A DNA stretch of 64,000 nt from Epiperipatus broadwayi (lineage: Eukaryota; Onychophora; Udeonychophora; Euonychophora; Peripatidae): contig JAQFVV010006215.1 in assembly GCA_028023455.1 (NCBI GenBank), positions 6,185,230-6,249,229 on the forward strand, written 5' to 3'. Positions 36,556 through 48,630 of the stretch are shown piece after piece. The position numbers and the translations under genes are program-made. How positions within the stretch are numbered: position 1 is the first letter of the stretch; each line of letters starts with the position of its first letter. The notes beneath the pieces are model-generated. The model saw only the letters and a list, made by a program, of their open reading frames with translations, was not told the DNA's origin and made no database searches.

Positions 36556-37774
36556 ATGCTAACAAATTGTTTATTACATGCTTTTAATTAATTAATTTAA
36601 TACAATCATAGCATATATTATGATTAACTTATTGTTATACAAATAATGATTATCAACAAACTTATTACTATTACCTACTCGAATTTTGACATATAAAAAA
36701 ATTAAAGCACAATTCATTTCATACAAACATAGCATGTATTCTGATTAACTTATTGCTATACAAATAATGATTTCTAACAAACTTATTACTATTACCTACT
36801 CGAATTTTGACATATAAAAAAATTAAAGCACACAGATAAATAATTATAATGCTTACTGCATTTAGGTGATAACCTCTAGAGATTTTTCAAAAGTCTTTGG
36901 CTGAAGGCCTTTTCATTAAGCTTAGTGTTTAGCAATCTTCTTTTGGTTTACTTCATGATTTTGCATTAGAAAGTCCATCTGATAGATTTCTTACCTTTTT
37001 AAGGATAGTAATATTCTATAAATTTCTTTAGCTCCTTTGCACTGTAGAAATGGATTTAGACTACTTATCTACAGGAGTACATACCCCATGAATGAAAGCT
37101 AGGTTGATATATACTTTATGCAGGCATAATATGTTGTAAAGGGGAAACACAACTCAGAAGATGGCAGTTCAAGTTCAGTCACATTTCAGGCTTTGACAGA
37201 GGCTTTGAATAATTCAATTAGAAGTTACATGGTGTTTAGACAAATAGACACACACCTGGACATTTAGCAACATACCATTATTAAAACTTTTAAAACAGTA
37301 GATATTATTCATCACACATAGTCTTCTGGATCAATATCTTGAAGCTTGACATAGATATAAGCTCAAGTGAAGAAAGAATGATGAAAGGCCCCCAATGAAA
37401 GAATCTAGAGAGTAATAAAAATTTTAATGATCTTTTATACTGCAACTGCCCTTGTCTAAGCTGCTTTCCCTCATCTTGTTTTTATTTTTATTTTTTCATT
37501 AGTCTTTAATTAATTAAAGTGCATAAACTATCTTAATCTGATTAATGTCATATCTGCAAATGACTTGATCCATTAGGTTTTGTTAGATAACAATTTTTTT
37601 TTTATAAATAATCCCATAATAAAACATAAATCTTTTTCTTTTTTTAAAATCATGTTTTTGAACTATATAAAAATATAAGCAATTAGTTCTGATTATTTAA
37701 AGAAAATATTTTCTCTTGTTTTTTTTATTTTTTTTAATAAACTTTTTCTAAAGATAGGAAATTACATTAGATTT

Positions 37775-38896
37775 TAAACTAAAATAATGAACATGCTAAT
37801 AGCTTTAAAAAGCTTTATCAATAAATGCGGCAAAAGAAAGCATTTTAAAATATCTCTAGAAATTATCCCCATCCTCAGACTGGTTTCGTGCTATTTGCAA
37901 TCCTCAGTAAAATCTCTCTAGAAATTATTCCCATCCTCAGACCGGTTTCATGTTATTTGCAATCCTTAGTGAGGTACTAAGATATTTCAGACACTAGAAC
38001 CAAAATACCGACTCAAAGCCAGCACGTATCTGATAGTTAACTTTTAAGTAGAAAATCTGAAATTTTCAGACATCTATATCTTCAAATCCATCTATCTAAC
38101 ATAAATAGCTATATGGGGCTGAGAAATCTTCAGCCATACCATATATTAATAACCTTAACAATATAACATCGCTTAAGACTTAAAAGCAAAACTATAATAG
38201 TAAATAAAGTCATACATCATATGACTTAATTTGATGAGCTTGTAATTATAAACTAAAATAATGAGCATGCTAATAGTTTTAACAAACTTTATCGATAAAT
38301 GCAAGATAAAATATCTAGAAATTATCCTCAGCTTCAGACTCGTTTCATGCTATTGACAATCTTCAATGAGGTGCTAGGATATTTCAGATACTAGATCCAA
38401 AATACCAACTCAAAGCCAGCACTTATCTGATGATTGATTTAAATAGAAAATTGAAGTTTTCAGACACCCATATGTCTTCAAATCCAGCTATCTAACTTAA
38501 ATAGCTATATTAGGCAGAGAAATCTTCAGCCTTACCATATATTAATAGCTTTAGCAATATAACATTGCTTAAGACTTAAAAGCAAATTTGAAGACATATA
38601 GGTGTCTGAAAATTTCAGATTTTCTACTTAAAAGTTAACTATGAGATCAGTGCTGGCTTTGAGTTGGTATTTTGGATCTACTGTGTGAAATATCCTAGTG
38701 TCTCACTAAGGATTGCCAATAGCATGAAACTGGTCTGAAGATGGGGATAATTTCTAGATAGAGATTTTAAATGCTTTCTCTTGCAGCATTTATCAATAAA
38801 GCTTGTTAGAGCTATTATAATTTTAATTTATTATTATTTTAATTTATAATTATAAGCGTATCAAATTAAGTCACATGATATATGACTACTTTATTT
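37775..38896. mobile_element. 1.12 kb foldback element in block A, ~14-bp target duplication
   Basis: Absent from B and C at the same place. It is flanked by ATTACATTAGATTT (37761-37774) and ATTACAATAGATTT (38897-38910). It has two direct units (starting AACTAAAATAATGA at 37778 and 38254) and then an inverted partial unit (38588 to 38896). Units contain CCTCAGACTGGTTTC-type, AAAGCCAGCACTTATCTGAT and CTTAAGACTTAAAAGC blocks. Within unit 1 a ~55-bp segment is itself duplicated (37848 and 37908). No ORF. The long target duplication points to target-primed (retroelement-type) insertion rather than cut-and-paste. Confidence 0.75.
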
Positions 38897-39238
38897 ATTA
38901 CAATAGATTTATTTTTTTAAAATCAAAAATATAAAAATAATTTTTTTTTTAAAGTTATTGAACTTATTATTTTAAAAAATAAATTAATATTTTTTATTAT
39001 TATTTTGTTTGTTCTATAGAACATATTTTAAAGGAGGCACTTAGAGACTTTCTTTAATTACTGCATTGCAACTTGCTTTTTTTAAAAAACAAATGGTTAC
39101 ATTATCTATTTGGCTAGGAATAAAATGTGTCAATTCAGACTATTGACTTTGACAGATTTTATTTTGTATATTAATAACTTTACTCAGAACTTTTTCCATA
39201 TACATTAAAACTACTATTTTATAATTTATAATTATCAA

Positions 39239-39386
39239 TACTCATCACATATTTCACAGAAATTTTTAAAATTCTTCATAAGTTCCACACTTTTTTCTTT
39301 CTCAGATGTGGTTACTCATCACATATTTCACAGAAATTTTTAAAATTCTTCATAAGTTCCACACTTTTTTCTTTCTCAGATGTGGT
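39239..39386. repeat. exact 74-bp tandem duplication
   Basis: TACTCATCACATATTTCACA and the following 54 bases occur twice back to back, with no differences by eye. Block B has the unit once (diverged, near 49535-49610), so the duplication arose in A, recently, or is an assembly artefact. Confidence 0.9.
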
Positions 39387-40459
39387 TATATTTGAGATCA
39401 AGTTGGATGACAATTTTGTAGTAATGACCACAAGTACTTGATTGTCATCTGGTTCAACAATGGACACTATTTGTAATGGTACAGAGAAATAGGGGTTAAC
39501 CAGGGTGATGCGCCTTATCAACTCCAAGTAAACAATATAGACAATATAACGAATATGAGCATGAGAGATCAACACAGAACTAGTTACAAGTTTGCCAACA
39601 TTACACAAAAGTAATAATCATTCATCATCATGAATGATCAATAATAAAAATAAATTGGTCAATTTTGTGTCTGGATTGGAAATGGGTTTATTACAGACCA
39701 CACTGTCAGATAAGCATTATAACGAGTGCAGTGAGATTTCCAGTCTCTCAATTTAATTTCAGACCAGGCTAATTATTTAGTCCTTGCCAGCTTGGGGCAG
39801 GTTATTTAAACTTTAATTTGGATGCACAAACTTAAGTGCTAATACATAAGAATATAACAATTAAAAATACTGGGATACTAAAACATGATCATCATCAATG
39901 CCCTGGCCACTTAATACCATTAATGTACTGGCCAACTGTAAACTTAATTTCTAAAAAAATTGAAATATAGTGCATGGACTTTGGGAATATCCATTTTGGT
40001 CATCCAGCATTAGAGAATTAATGAAATCATCAACTGGATATCCATAACACTAAATATAAACCCCTTTTATATAACAGACCATTATGCACAAATCTAATTC
40101 TGAGACAAAAATTCTAACTTACTGTAATCAAGAGATATAATCCAAACAATATTCTAAAACTATTCTGGATTGAATAAATTCACTGGAATAATTCTAACAA
40201 TAAAATATCAATTTATTAATGACATTAAAATGAAATTAAGGTTACTAGAATACAGCCTTATATATAAATTAAGCCTTCTGATTTTGATCAATAGCAAAAG
40301 GAAGTTCACTATTACAGTGTAATTTGCATATATGTCCCAATAGGTTTATATAAAATAGCACACACACAAGCCTGTATAATATAAAATGAACATATTTGAA
40401 TCGTAATAAAAAAAGCTATCACATTTTAATGATACATATACAGTGACTTTTCACATATA

Positions 40460-42392
40460 TTGTAACAGGCCAGGTATAATCAAACTCAGTTGCATTAAAC
40501 AAACAAATATGTAGTCATATATTTATGCATTATAGAACATTGTTACTAACAAAACTAATATGTCCAAGTCGATTTATAATCAACGATCATTTATATAGTT
40601 GTATTATAGATTTTATTTAATGAGGAAGGCGCATAAAAGAGGTATGGGGGGGGGTATACTCATGCTCTGATTTTTTTTTCTTGTTGCAAAATCCGGCTAT
40701 GCACATTGCTATGTATGTGTGTGCTTAAATCAATAGAACATGAATATTCATAGGATTAAAAAAAAAAATTTGTTTGCTAAACTTGTGGAAAATATTAAAA
40801 GTTAAAGAAAGAATTATAAGTGCCAAGATGGAAGACCTATTAATTTATAGAACAAAGTGACTTTTGCAAAACCTTGAAATACTAGTTAAAGAAAGATGTA
40901 AAAAGCTTTTACAGTGCATACCAATGATGGCACATAGAATGCTAATGGAAATAAAAGAATGAAAAAGAATGAATTAAGAGAAGGGGCGGAGTTGGCAATT
41001 CTTGATATAAAAAAAAGAAAAATTTTAAAGAATATATATAAGTTTTGGTTGTGAAGAAAGCAGGCTTATTAGACATATATAAAAAATAGAAGGAAAGAAA
41101 AATCTAGATCAGCATTCTATATTGATATATACATATGTATGTGCTCTGCACACAGATAATGAAGTAAAGCCTTAACCATTCTATATTGGTAAAATATGGT
41201 TATACTGAAGAAGATCAACATGCGGGGTGTCCAACCCTCTCCCCTGAATGTATAGTGGCTGTCAGTGCCTGAGAAGAGATGTCAAGCCTGAAAGATCACC
41301 TCAATAAAATAATAGTGCTGGACCATCATGGCATTCGTCAAACGAAACAAAAAAGAAAAATAAATAGAATTCAGCCCAAGTGGAATCTAAATTCCAAAAT
41401 TCATTTTGTCTTCCAAGGACTGGAGATTCTCCTTCACCAGGTGGATTCAACCAATTTCCTAGGGAAACACAGGTACTTTTTCTGTTTGCACATATATGTA
41501 TGACTTACTAGTAAGCGTACTTGATTAAAGTCCATGCTCAAATATATATATATATATATAGACTATGTAATCCAGAAAAACTGTCAGTTGACATAATTAT
41601 GAACTTTTTTTTTTACTTGCACGGAAAGTTTTAAATTAATTTATGTGCTATTATTATTATTATCATATTAAACCTTCCATGATTGAACTTTTAATATACA
41701 TATTATAGCATGTTTGTGGGTTTTGGTAAATAAAATAAAAGTAAACTAACAAAGAAAGGAAAAAAAATCTAGAAGCTTGGAAATAATAAGTTATAAAAAG
41801 AAAAGAGGAAAATCAATCTATTGGTGCAGTATGTCTATCATAAATGTGATTTAAAATAAGGTTAATGAATATTGTGTGTATGTGCTAACAAAAAGAAAAA
41901 AACTATTAAGACTATTCAATGAAAGAAATAGTAGTATTATTGATATACATAAATATTAGTGCAAATAAACATGTATTAAATGGTGAATTGGTTTTTTTTA
42001 GTTTTTTTTTTTTTTGGATTAGATTAAAATAGGTTAGATCTACTCCCAGTAATTTTACCACCTGCCCTGAGAAAGCTAGCTGAAGGCCACGTCTTTTATC
42101 ATTGTATTATGTACTTCATATTATCCAGTATAATTCTTACCTACAGGTGAGATTGGTGCTTGGAGTCTTTATTTAGATGTCCATAAATATACTGTTGTGT
42201 AATATCAAAGGTAATTATATCTGCATAGGATATCTTAAAATCAAAGTGATAATATAAAGATCGCATTTTATAAAACAATATGATTAGCGTTTGATTGTTT
42301 TTTTTCATACGTGAATATAGATATATATACTCATACTTGCATAAAGACTAATACTTCAAGAAAAATAGGGAAAAGGGGTGGGCCTGTTACAA
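40460..42392. mobile_element. 1.93 kb DNA-transposon-like element with 12-bp TIRs
   Basis: TTGTAACAGGCC at 40460-40471 is inverted exactly as GGCCTGTTACAA at 42381-42392. Block B has the empty site CACATATATATGTGG (near 50598). Block A reads CACATATA, element, TATATATGTGG, consistent with a 4-bp TATA duplication. The interior has no recognisable transposase. An open frame at 41279-41503 (starting MSSLKDHLNK) sits in locally GC-richer sequence with GT donor-like sites at its end; it is unrecognised. Superfamily unassigned, non-autonomous. Confidence 0.75.
41279..41503 (+). CDS. unrecognised 74-aa open frame inside TIR element
   Basis: Begins MSSLKDHLNKIIVLDHHGIR after a purine-rich leader (GAGAAGAG) and is richer in GC than its surroundings. 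It is basic in the first half (QTKQKRKINRIQPKWN), with no known motif. Sequences resembling GT donors follow CACCAG (~41440) and AACACAG (~41471), so it could be a captured exon. With no homologue seen, it may equally be a chance frame. Confidence 0.2.
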   Translation: MSSLKDHLNKIIVLDHHGIRQTKQKRKINRIQPKWNLNSKIHFVFQGLEILLHQVDSTNFLGKHRYFFCLHIYV

Positions 42393-42736
42393 TATATATG
42401 TGGTACCCATGAAAATGTGTGCTCATACTAATTTTTATATCGGATGATACTTTAATTTGTCAAAATAATAAACTTAAAAATATATATTTCACAATTAAGT
42501 ATGTTGATAATATAAAATTCAGACATACATGTGTATATTTAAAAAAAGTAGTATGAATCAAAGTAATTAATTCTAGTGGTAAAAAAGTTTTTTAAGAAAA
42601 ATTTGTCATTCAGTTTGGAAAGTTTCTTTTCTCTTGATTAATTATAAATGTTTTTAAAAAATACTCCCACAAGTTCTTTTGTTCAGGAAAGAAAGATTTT
42701 TGGATTTCATCTGAATCAGTCTTTTGTTTTAGATTT

Positions 42737-43850
42737 ATAAGGATAATGTCAGCACGGAATGCTTAAATGAGGCTAAAATCTTAGTATATATGCCTTGAGT
42801 GCGTAATTTATTACAAGAGAGACCTCTACAAATTAAACACAAGATTCGACTTTATAAAGATGAGATTGGCCATTCTTCAACCTATTTTTTTAAATTTATA
42901 GGCAAATCTAAAGCATTATGATTTGGGAGCATGAAGCTAATAAATTATTCACTGATTAAGTCCACTATTTCTGTTAAACATTAATGATTGTGAAATCTTT
43001 CGATTTATGAGTTAATAGTCAGATCTTAAATTTAGAAATATTTTGAATCAATTTAAAGTTGAAAATATTAATTCTTATTAAGTGCAATGTCAGCATGTAA
43101 TACTTAAATAAAGCTAAAACTTTAGTACATGCACCTTAAATGCTTAATTGATTACAAGAGAGACCTCTACAAATCTAAACACAAGATTCAACTTTATAAA
43201 GATAAGAGCGGCCACTCTTCAACCTATTTTTCTAAATATATAGGGAAATCTAAAGCATTTTGATTTGGAAGCATGAAGCTAATAAAATCTTCACTGATTA
43301 AGTCCACTCTTTCTGTTAAACATTAACATTCACAAAATCTTTTGATTTACAAATAGTGGACTTAATCAGTGAAGAATTTATTAGCTTCACACTCCCAAAT
43401 CAAAATGCTTTAGATTTCCCTATATATTTAGAAAAATAGGTTTAAGATAAGAGTGGCCATTCTTATCTTTATAAAGTCGAATCTTGTGTTGATGCATATA
43501 CTAAGATTTTAGCCTTATTTAAGTATTACATGCTGACATTGCACTTAATAAGAATTAATATTTACAACTTTAAATTGATTCAGAATATTTCTAAATTTAA
43601 GATCTGGCTATTAACTTGTAAATCGAAAGATTTCATGATCGTTAATGTTTAACAGAAATAGTGGACTTAATCAGTGAAGAATTTATTAGCTTCATGCTCC
43701 CAAATCAAAATGCTTTAGATTTGCCTATATATTTAGAAAAATATATTGAAGATAAAGTTGAATCTTGCATTTAGATTTGTAGAGGTCCCTTGTAATAAAT
43801 TAAGCACTCAAGGTGCATGTATTAAGGTTTTAACCCTATTTAAGTATTAC
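42737..43850. mobile_element. 1.1 kb foldback element at the end of block A
   Basis: Block B reads through without it (TTTGTTTTAGATTTAATTC then TTACTTTTAAATTAG). Unit 1 (42744-43075) and unit 2 (43085-43346) are direct repeats. Units 3 and 4 (about 43347-43545 and 43552-43850) are their reverse complements, so the whole folds about ~43335. Shared blocks are GTCAGCATGTAATACTTAAA, GAGAGACCTCTACAAAT, AAGATTCAACTTTATAAAGA and CACTGATTAAGTCCACT. No ORF. The architecture matches the element at 37775-38896 although the sequence differs. Confidence 0.75.
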
Positions 43851-45477
43851 TTTTAAATTAAAAAGTTTAACTTATTTTTAAGGAATTATTTAAAATACTA
43901 TTGTTGTCAATATATAAAACACTTCATAGCTGTATTATATATATATATATGATGCAGTACCTTTATCTATGCCTCTGCATATAGATAAACAGACTAATTT
44001 TTATCAAGCTACACTGGCTTATTGTCATGTTCAGAAAAAGTATAACCTGGTAACTGTTGACCTTCAGTGATCTCCCTTCAGTCTATGCTGTCTCATACAC
44101 ACCTATATACTGGCTATGAACCACATAAAAGCTGGACCTTGCTTACATTTGAATCCAAATTGCTGTAGTGTATTAGTAGCAGCAGCTGGACTTGCACTGT
44201 CTCTTGCCTTCAGTTATCACTTTATACTCATGCAGTCATATTCTATAAAACAAAACTCCCCTCTAATCTTTTTTTTCAACCTTTATATAGTTGGGAATGG
44301 GTGATGTTAAAAAAACTCATTAAAAGTAAGATTTCCTTATCTTGATTGAAAAAAGTTAATGACTTTTCAATTTAACTTAATCCTTTCAAAAACAACTTTG
44401 TAGAATTTTTATCAAAATTATGTTTCGCAAACATTAATTTAAAAAATTTGCTTTAATCAAAATAGATAGTAGAATTTTATATTTATCAGTATATCTATTG
44501 TAACATAAAAACATGCTTATTTTAATTCAAAATCAGAATTAATAAAATCTTAATTAGACCTTTTTAAATGTATATAATAAATTTTTTAAAATTCTAAATT
44601 ATTTAGTCAACTATTATTTCAGTGTAATGTAGAAAATCTCCACACAAAAAATTGTTTATTTCTACTTTTCCTTCCAACTTTATAATATATATACATACAC
44701 ACTACTATGTTGTATCTTATGAAACTCATAACCCTATTAGTAATAAATAACTGCTAGCTAATGTAGTTTTCAGGTGGTTAATTATTGTCTTTCTGACATT
44801 CCAGCCCCCTCCTCAATAATAAAAAAAAGATGCAGATTTATGAAAAATCTCATAAAGATTTACAATTTATGTTCAAATTTAAGCATGGATTCAGTTGCAT
44901 TATATTCAATAGACATCTCATTATATAGAGCAATTTTTGAAGACTGATCTAAAAAAATTTATAAGAATAATTCAATATTTGAAGCCCATACACAAATGGT
45001 AAAAAATTAAAACAATTTTCATGTTATATTGATAAAATAATTCTAGCAAACTATTGTCCTAGAAATTGATTTTAAATCTGCCTTTGATCTAAATAATTGC
45101 TTATATATCTAACAATTCTGTACTCTTTTATTTGGAGACGTATAACTATTAGGTAGAGAAGAGAGAAATATAATTTATTTAAACTTTAAATCATACTAAT
45201 GGTCAGACTGGGCCCTAATTATATAAATCTAATAGATTATAGCCACATTTAAAGACTTAAACTCACTCTTAATTACCTAAAAAGAAATCCAAGAATACAG
45301 AATTTATACTATGTTAAAACCAAGGCACCACTCAAATATCAAGAAATCCTGGGAGTTTAAATATTCTTCAGCATTACTAAAGCTATGCCATGACTAGCTT
45401 GTTTGAGTATGAAATTGTATCTCCCTGGTTATCATAATTTGACATAACACAATCATCTTACATTAAATAGTTTGTTA

Positions 45478-46432
45478 CACCTGGTTCTTGTTTTATGCGG
45501 ATTATTTTAATGCGATTTTGAAGTTATGCAATTCATGTTTCTTCTTAATATCTTTCATATTTCACTATATTTATTATATCAAGAAATTTAAATTATTAAT
45601 AACTTATTTTGACTTTAAATACTTTTTTTTTTCAAAAATATAATGTTATATTAGCAGCTAATGTGAATATGGCCTGAAGCTGTATTTAAAATTTTAGCTT
45701 TTATGTAAATAACCTATTTATACTAATGAGTAAATAATAATAGATTTATACTTACATATAAAAATATCGCAATAAATATTCAAAAAAATTAAACTTTTAA
45801 AATGTATATTTTGTTATATATAACAGAAATAAATAATCTTTTAGATTTTTAAAATAAAAAACGAAGATTTTATAAACTGAAAATAATCTTTCTAATGATA
45901 ATGTATAATCTTTGTTTTGATTATGTTCTCATTTTTTTAATATAGAAACAGAAAACCATTAACACAGCACAAGACTGAAAATGGCGCTAGTTGTACATCA
46001 CTTCACGAATAAAAATAAAATGGCTAACAGGTTTCTCTGGGCATAATTGCTGAGAGATTCTTGATTTCATTTAAGGAGAAGCCGCAATACATCACATCGA
46101 ATTTTCTTACCAGTTTACAAACAAACGCTAGCAGTAACGATTAAGATATGTATGAAAAATGTAAAATTAAATACTGTAGTAATAAAAAAAGTTTGTCTTG
46201 TATTAATTTTTTTCAAATATTTAAAATTTTTTATTAATCATACTTTATTTTCTTATTTTTTTAATGCGAATTTTAAAGTATTTTTTCCTTGTTGCTTTGC
46301 TTTTATGCGAATTCTGAAAATGACAGCACCTATTCCCCATTTTTCAAGGTAAATTAAGTCTATTTTTGTGCGATTTTTTTTAATGCCGGTTTTCTGCGGA
46401 ACCTATCTACCGCATAAAACGAGACCCAAGTG
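45478..46432. mobile_element. 955-bp pogo/Tigger-like element, TA duplication
   Basis: The left end CACCTGGTTCTTGTTTTATG and the right end, reversed, CACTTGGGTCTCGTTTTATG are terminal inverted repeats. TA flanks both ends (45476-45477, 46433-46434). Block C has TTTGCTAATTTTCAAATGG uninterrupted. TA targets and ends reading TCGTTTTATGCG are typical of the Tigger/pogo branch of Tc1-mariner. There is no transposase ORF, so it is non-autonomous. A ~90-bp segment (46018-46110) matches the 3' tail of the LINE fragment in block A in inverted orientation. Confidence 0.8.
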
Positions 46433-47597
46433 TATTTTCAAATGGTGAGAATCTATGAGAAAAACGAATGCAGACTAGACTAACAAATAAAACAATATTT
46501 ATTACATGCTGATAAGCTTTTACTTAATTAATTTCATATAAACATAGAATGTATTCTGATTAACTTATTGCTATACAAATGATTAATAAACATTACTATT
46601 ACTCAAATTTTGACATATATAAAAAATTAAAGCATACACAGATAAATAATTATAATACTGCATTTAGGTGATCACCTAGAGATTTTCAATAGTCTGGCTG
46701 ATAGTTTTTTTTTTGTTAAGCTTAGTGTTTAGCAGTCTTCTTTTAGTTTACATCATGGTTTTGCATTACAGAGTCCATCTAGTAGATTTCTTCCGTTTTT
46801 AGAGACAGTAATATTCTAAAAACTTTGGCTCACTTTGCTCTATAGAAATAGATTTAGACTGTCTTCACTAATCTACAGAAGCACACTTCATTGGTGAAAG
46901 CTTCCAGTTGATATATACTTTGTGTAGGCATTTTATGTAGTGCAGGGCACACACTACTCAGAAAATGGCAATTCAAGTTCAGTCACATTTCAGGTTTGGA
47001 CAGTGATTTTGGGTAATTCAATTAGGAATTACATGGTGTCCAGATAAATGGGCACCTGCCTGGACATTTAATAACATACCATCATTAAAACTATAACAGT
47101 GGGTTTTATTCATCACACAGTCTTCTGAATCAATATCTTGAAGCTTGACATAGATTATAAACCTGAGTGAAGAAAGAAATGTTGAATGGCACCCAATGAC
47201 AGAATCTAGAGAATAATGAATTTTTAATGACCTTTTAGACTCAAACTGTCCATTGTCTAAACCAGTGTTTCCCAAACTGTGTTATGTGTACCACTGGTGG
47301 TACGCGAGTTGCTTGTTGGTGGTACACGAAAAATAATCAATAATGGCAGACATAAAAAAAAAATGAAATCACAAAAATATCATAGAAACGTTTTTTCCTA
47401 TAATTCATAAAAATTATTTTAATTAATAATATTATACAGTAAAGTTGTTAATATGTACAGTCGATAACGATCTTTACTGTTAATGATAAAATTGAAAGTA
47501 TGATTAAGAAATTAGATTTTTGGAAACAGTGTATTGAAAATGGAATCAACAGGAAGTATTCTAAACTCTACTTATTTTTTTGTTTTGAAATAAGGTT

Positions 47598-48062
47598 AGT
47601 CTGTCTCAAGATATACGAGAAAATATAATAGCACATTTAACAGGATTAAAATTGTCTTTCATGGAATATTTTCCAAAACCCGAAAACACAAATGATAATT
47701 GTATTTCAAATCCCTTCTATGCAGAAAATTTAGAAAAAGCTACATCATTATCAATAAAGGATAAAGAAAATTTAATAGAATTATCATGTGACAGAACTTT
47801 ACAAGTACAATTCAAATGACACAATCTAATTAATTTTTGGTTAAACATTAAAGAATATGAATAACTTTCTGTGAAAGCTCTTAAATTATTATTACCATTT
47901 ACTAGTACGGAATTAGTAGGAAGAGCTTTTTTTTCATATATTTTTTTAAAAAAAAGTATCGAAACAGATTGAATGCAGCTGTAGACTTAAGGGTATGCCT
48001 CCCATCTTTTGAACCAAATTTCAAAAAATTATGTTGTTCAAAACAAGCACAAGGATTTCATT
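47598..48062 (+). pseudogene. hAT transposase C-terminal remnant (dimerisation region)
   Basis: The first 75 codons are open (SLSQDIRENIIAHLTG, then LSFMEYFPKP and ELSCDRTLQVQF), then a stop. The frame continues as LINFWLNIKEYE, another stop, SVKALKLLLPFTSTELVGRA, then broken pieces ending near YVVQNKHKDFI. The order (F-W-x-x-x-K-E-x-Y-P-x-L, then LLPF-x-[ST]-T, then a basic C-terminus) is that of the hAT dimerisation region, closest to the ZBED/SCAND3-like group by eye. Several stops and missing N-terminal domains mean it cannot mobilise itself. Confidence 0.75.
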
Positions 48063-48183
48063 AAATTTATTTTATAAAAATATTTGATTATGATAAGAAA
48101 ATATATTAATTGGTTTTTTATAATTTTGTGTTTTTATTAAAACCATTTGTTAATAAACGAAATATGACAAAATAGTAGATAAA

Positions 48184-48630
48184 TAATGAGTTGGATCAAG
48201 CAAATCAATCTAAATTATTTAATTTGAAAGAATGTATCAGAAAAGGATCATACACAGAAATTAGACACTCATTAATTCTTGATCATCTATTGTGGATTAC
48301 TAGATGTAAGCTAGTATTTAATCATCAAAATTTTAATCCTATTAACTTCATGCAGAACAATATAAAGAAAATAAGAACAAGAGATAGCCTGATAACCCCT
48401 GAGGTTATTTTTACCATGACTTGGGACATGCTGGATTTATCCTCTCCATGGCCCAACCAATAGCAAGATGCTCCGAAAAAGAGAAAACACCCTCAAATTC
48501 GGGAAAACCAAATGAAGGAATGAGAAAAGACTTTGAACAAAATATATACCAAATAACCTTCAATGTAATAATGTAATCTTTAATAAATGATTTTGGAAAA
48601 AATATGAAACTTTGAACAAACACATACATA
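48184..48630 (+). pseudogene. possible LINE 3' fragment nested in the hAT
   Basis: A 90-aa frame (48191-48463) reads MDQANQSKLFNLKECIRKGS, then a hydrophobic/aromatic helix (DHLLWITRCKLVFNHQ) and PWPNQ. Leu/Trp-rich helices followed by a short basic tail occur at the C-terminus of some LINE RT proteins (Tx1-like), but this is a weak resemblance. An AATAAA near 48582 and an A-rich stretch after it fit a retroelement 3' end. It is not hAT-related sequence as far as can be seen, so nesting is inferred. Confidence 0.3.

Larger units (their letters stand above)
35427..43915 (+). repeat. large diverged repeat block, copy A
   Basis: Collinear with block B. Shared landmarks are CTAATGTAGTTTT (A 35427, B 44759, C 58480), AATGGTCAGAC (35828, 45198, 58917), GCTTAGTGTTTAGCA (36919, 46718, 59495), GGCTAGGAATAAAAT (39112, 49416, 61014), GCCCTGG-CACTTA (39899, 50039) and GTAGTATGAATCAAAGT (42551, 50754). 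A lacks the ~800 bp that begins B and C. It carries private insertions: a LINE end, two foldbacks and a TIR element. It has a C13 tract at 35474-35486 where B and C differ. No protein-coding gene was recognised in the shared part. The open minus-strand frame at 39312-39608 is broken in B. Confidence 0.85.

Noticed and set aside
39312-39608. 98-aa minus-strand frame in block A as a conserved gene
   Set aside because: The corresponding sequence in block B is interrupted, and part of the frame comes from the 74-bp duplication.
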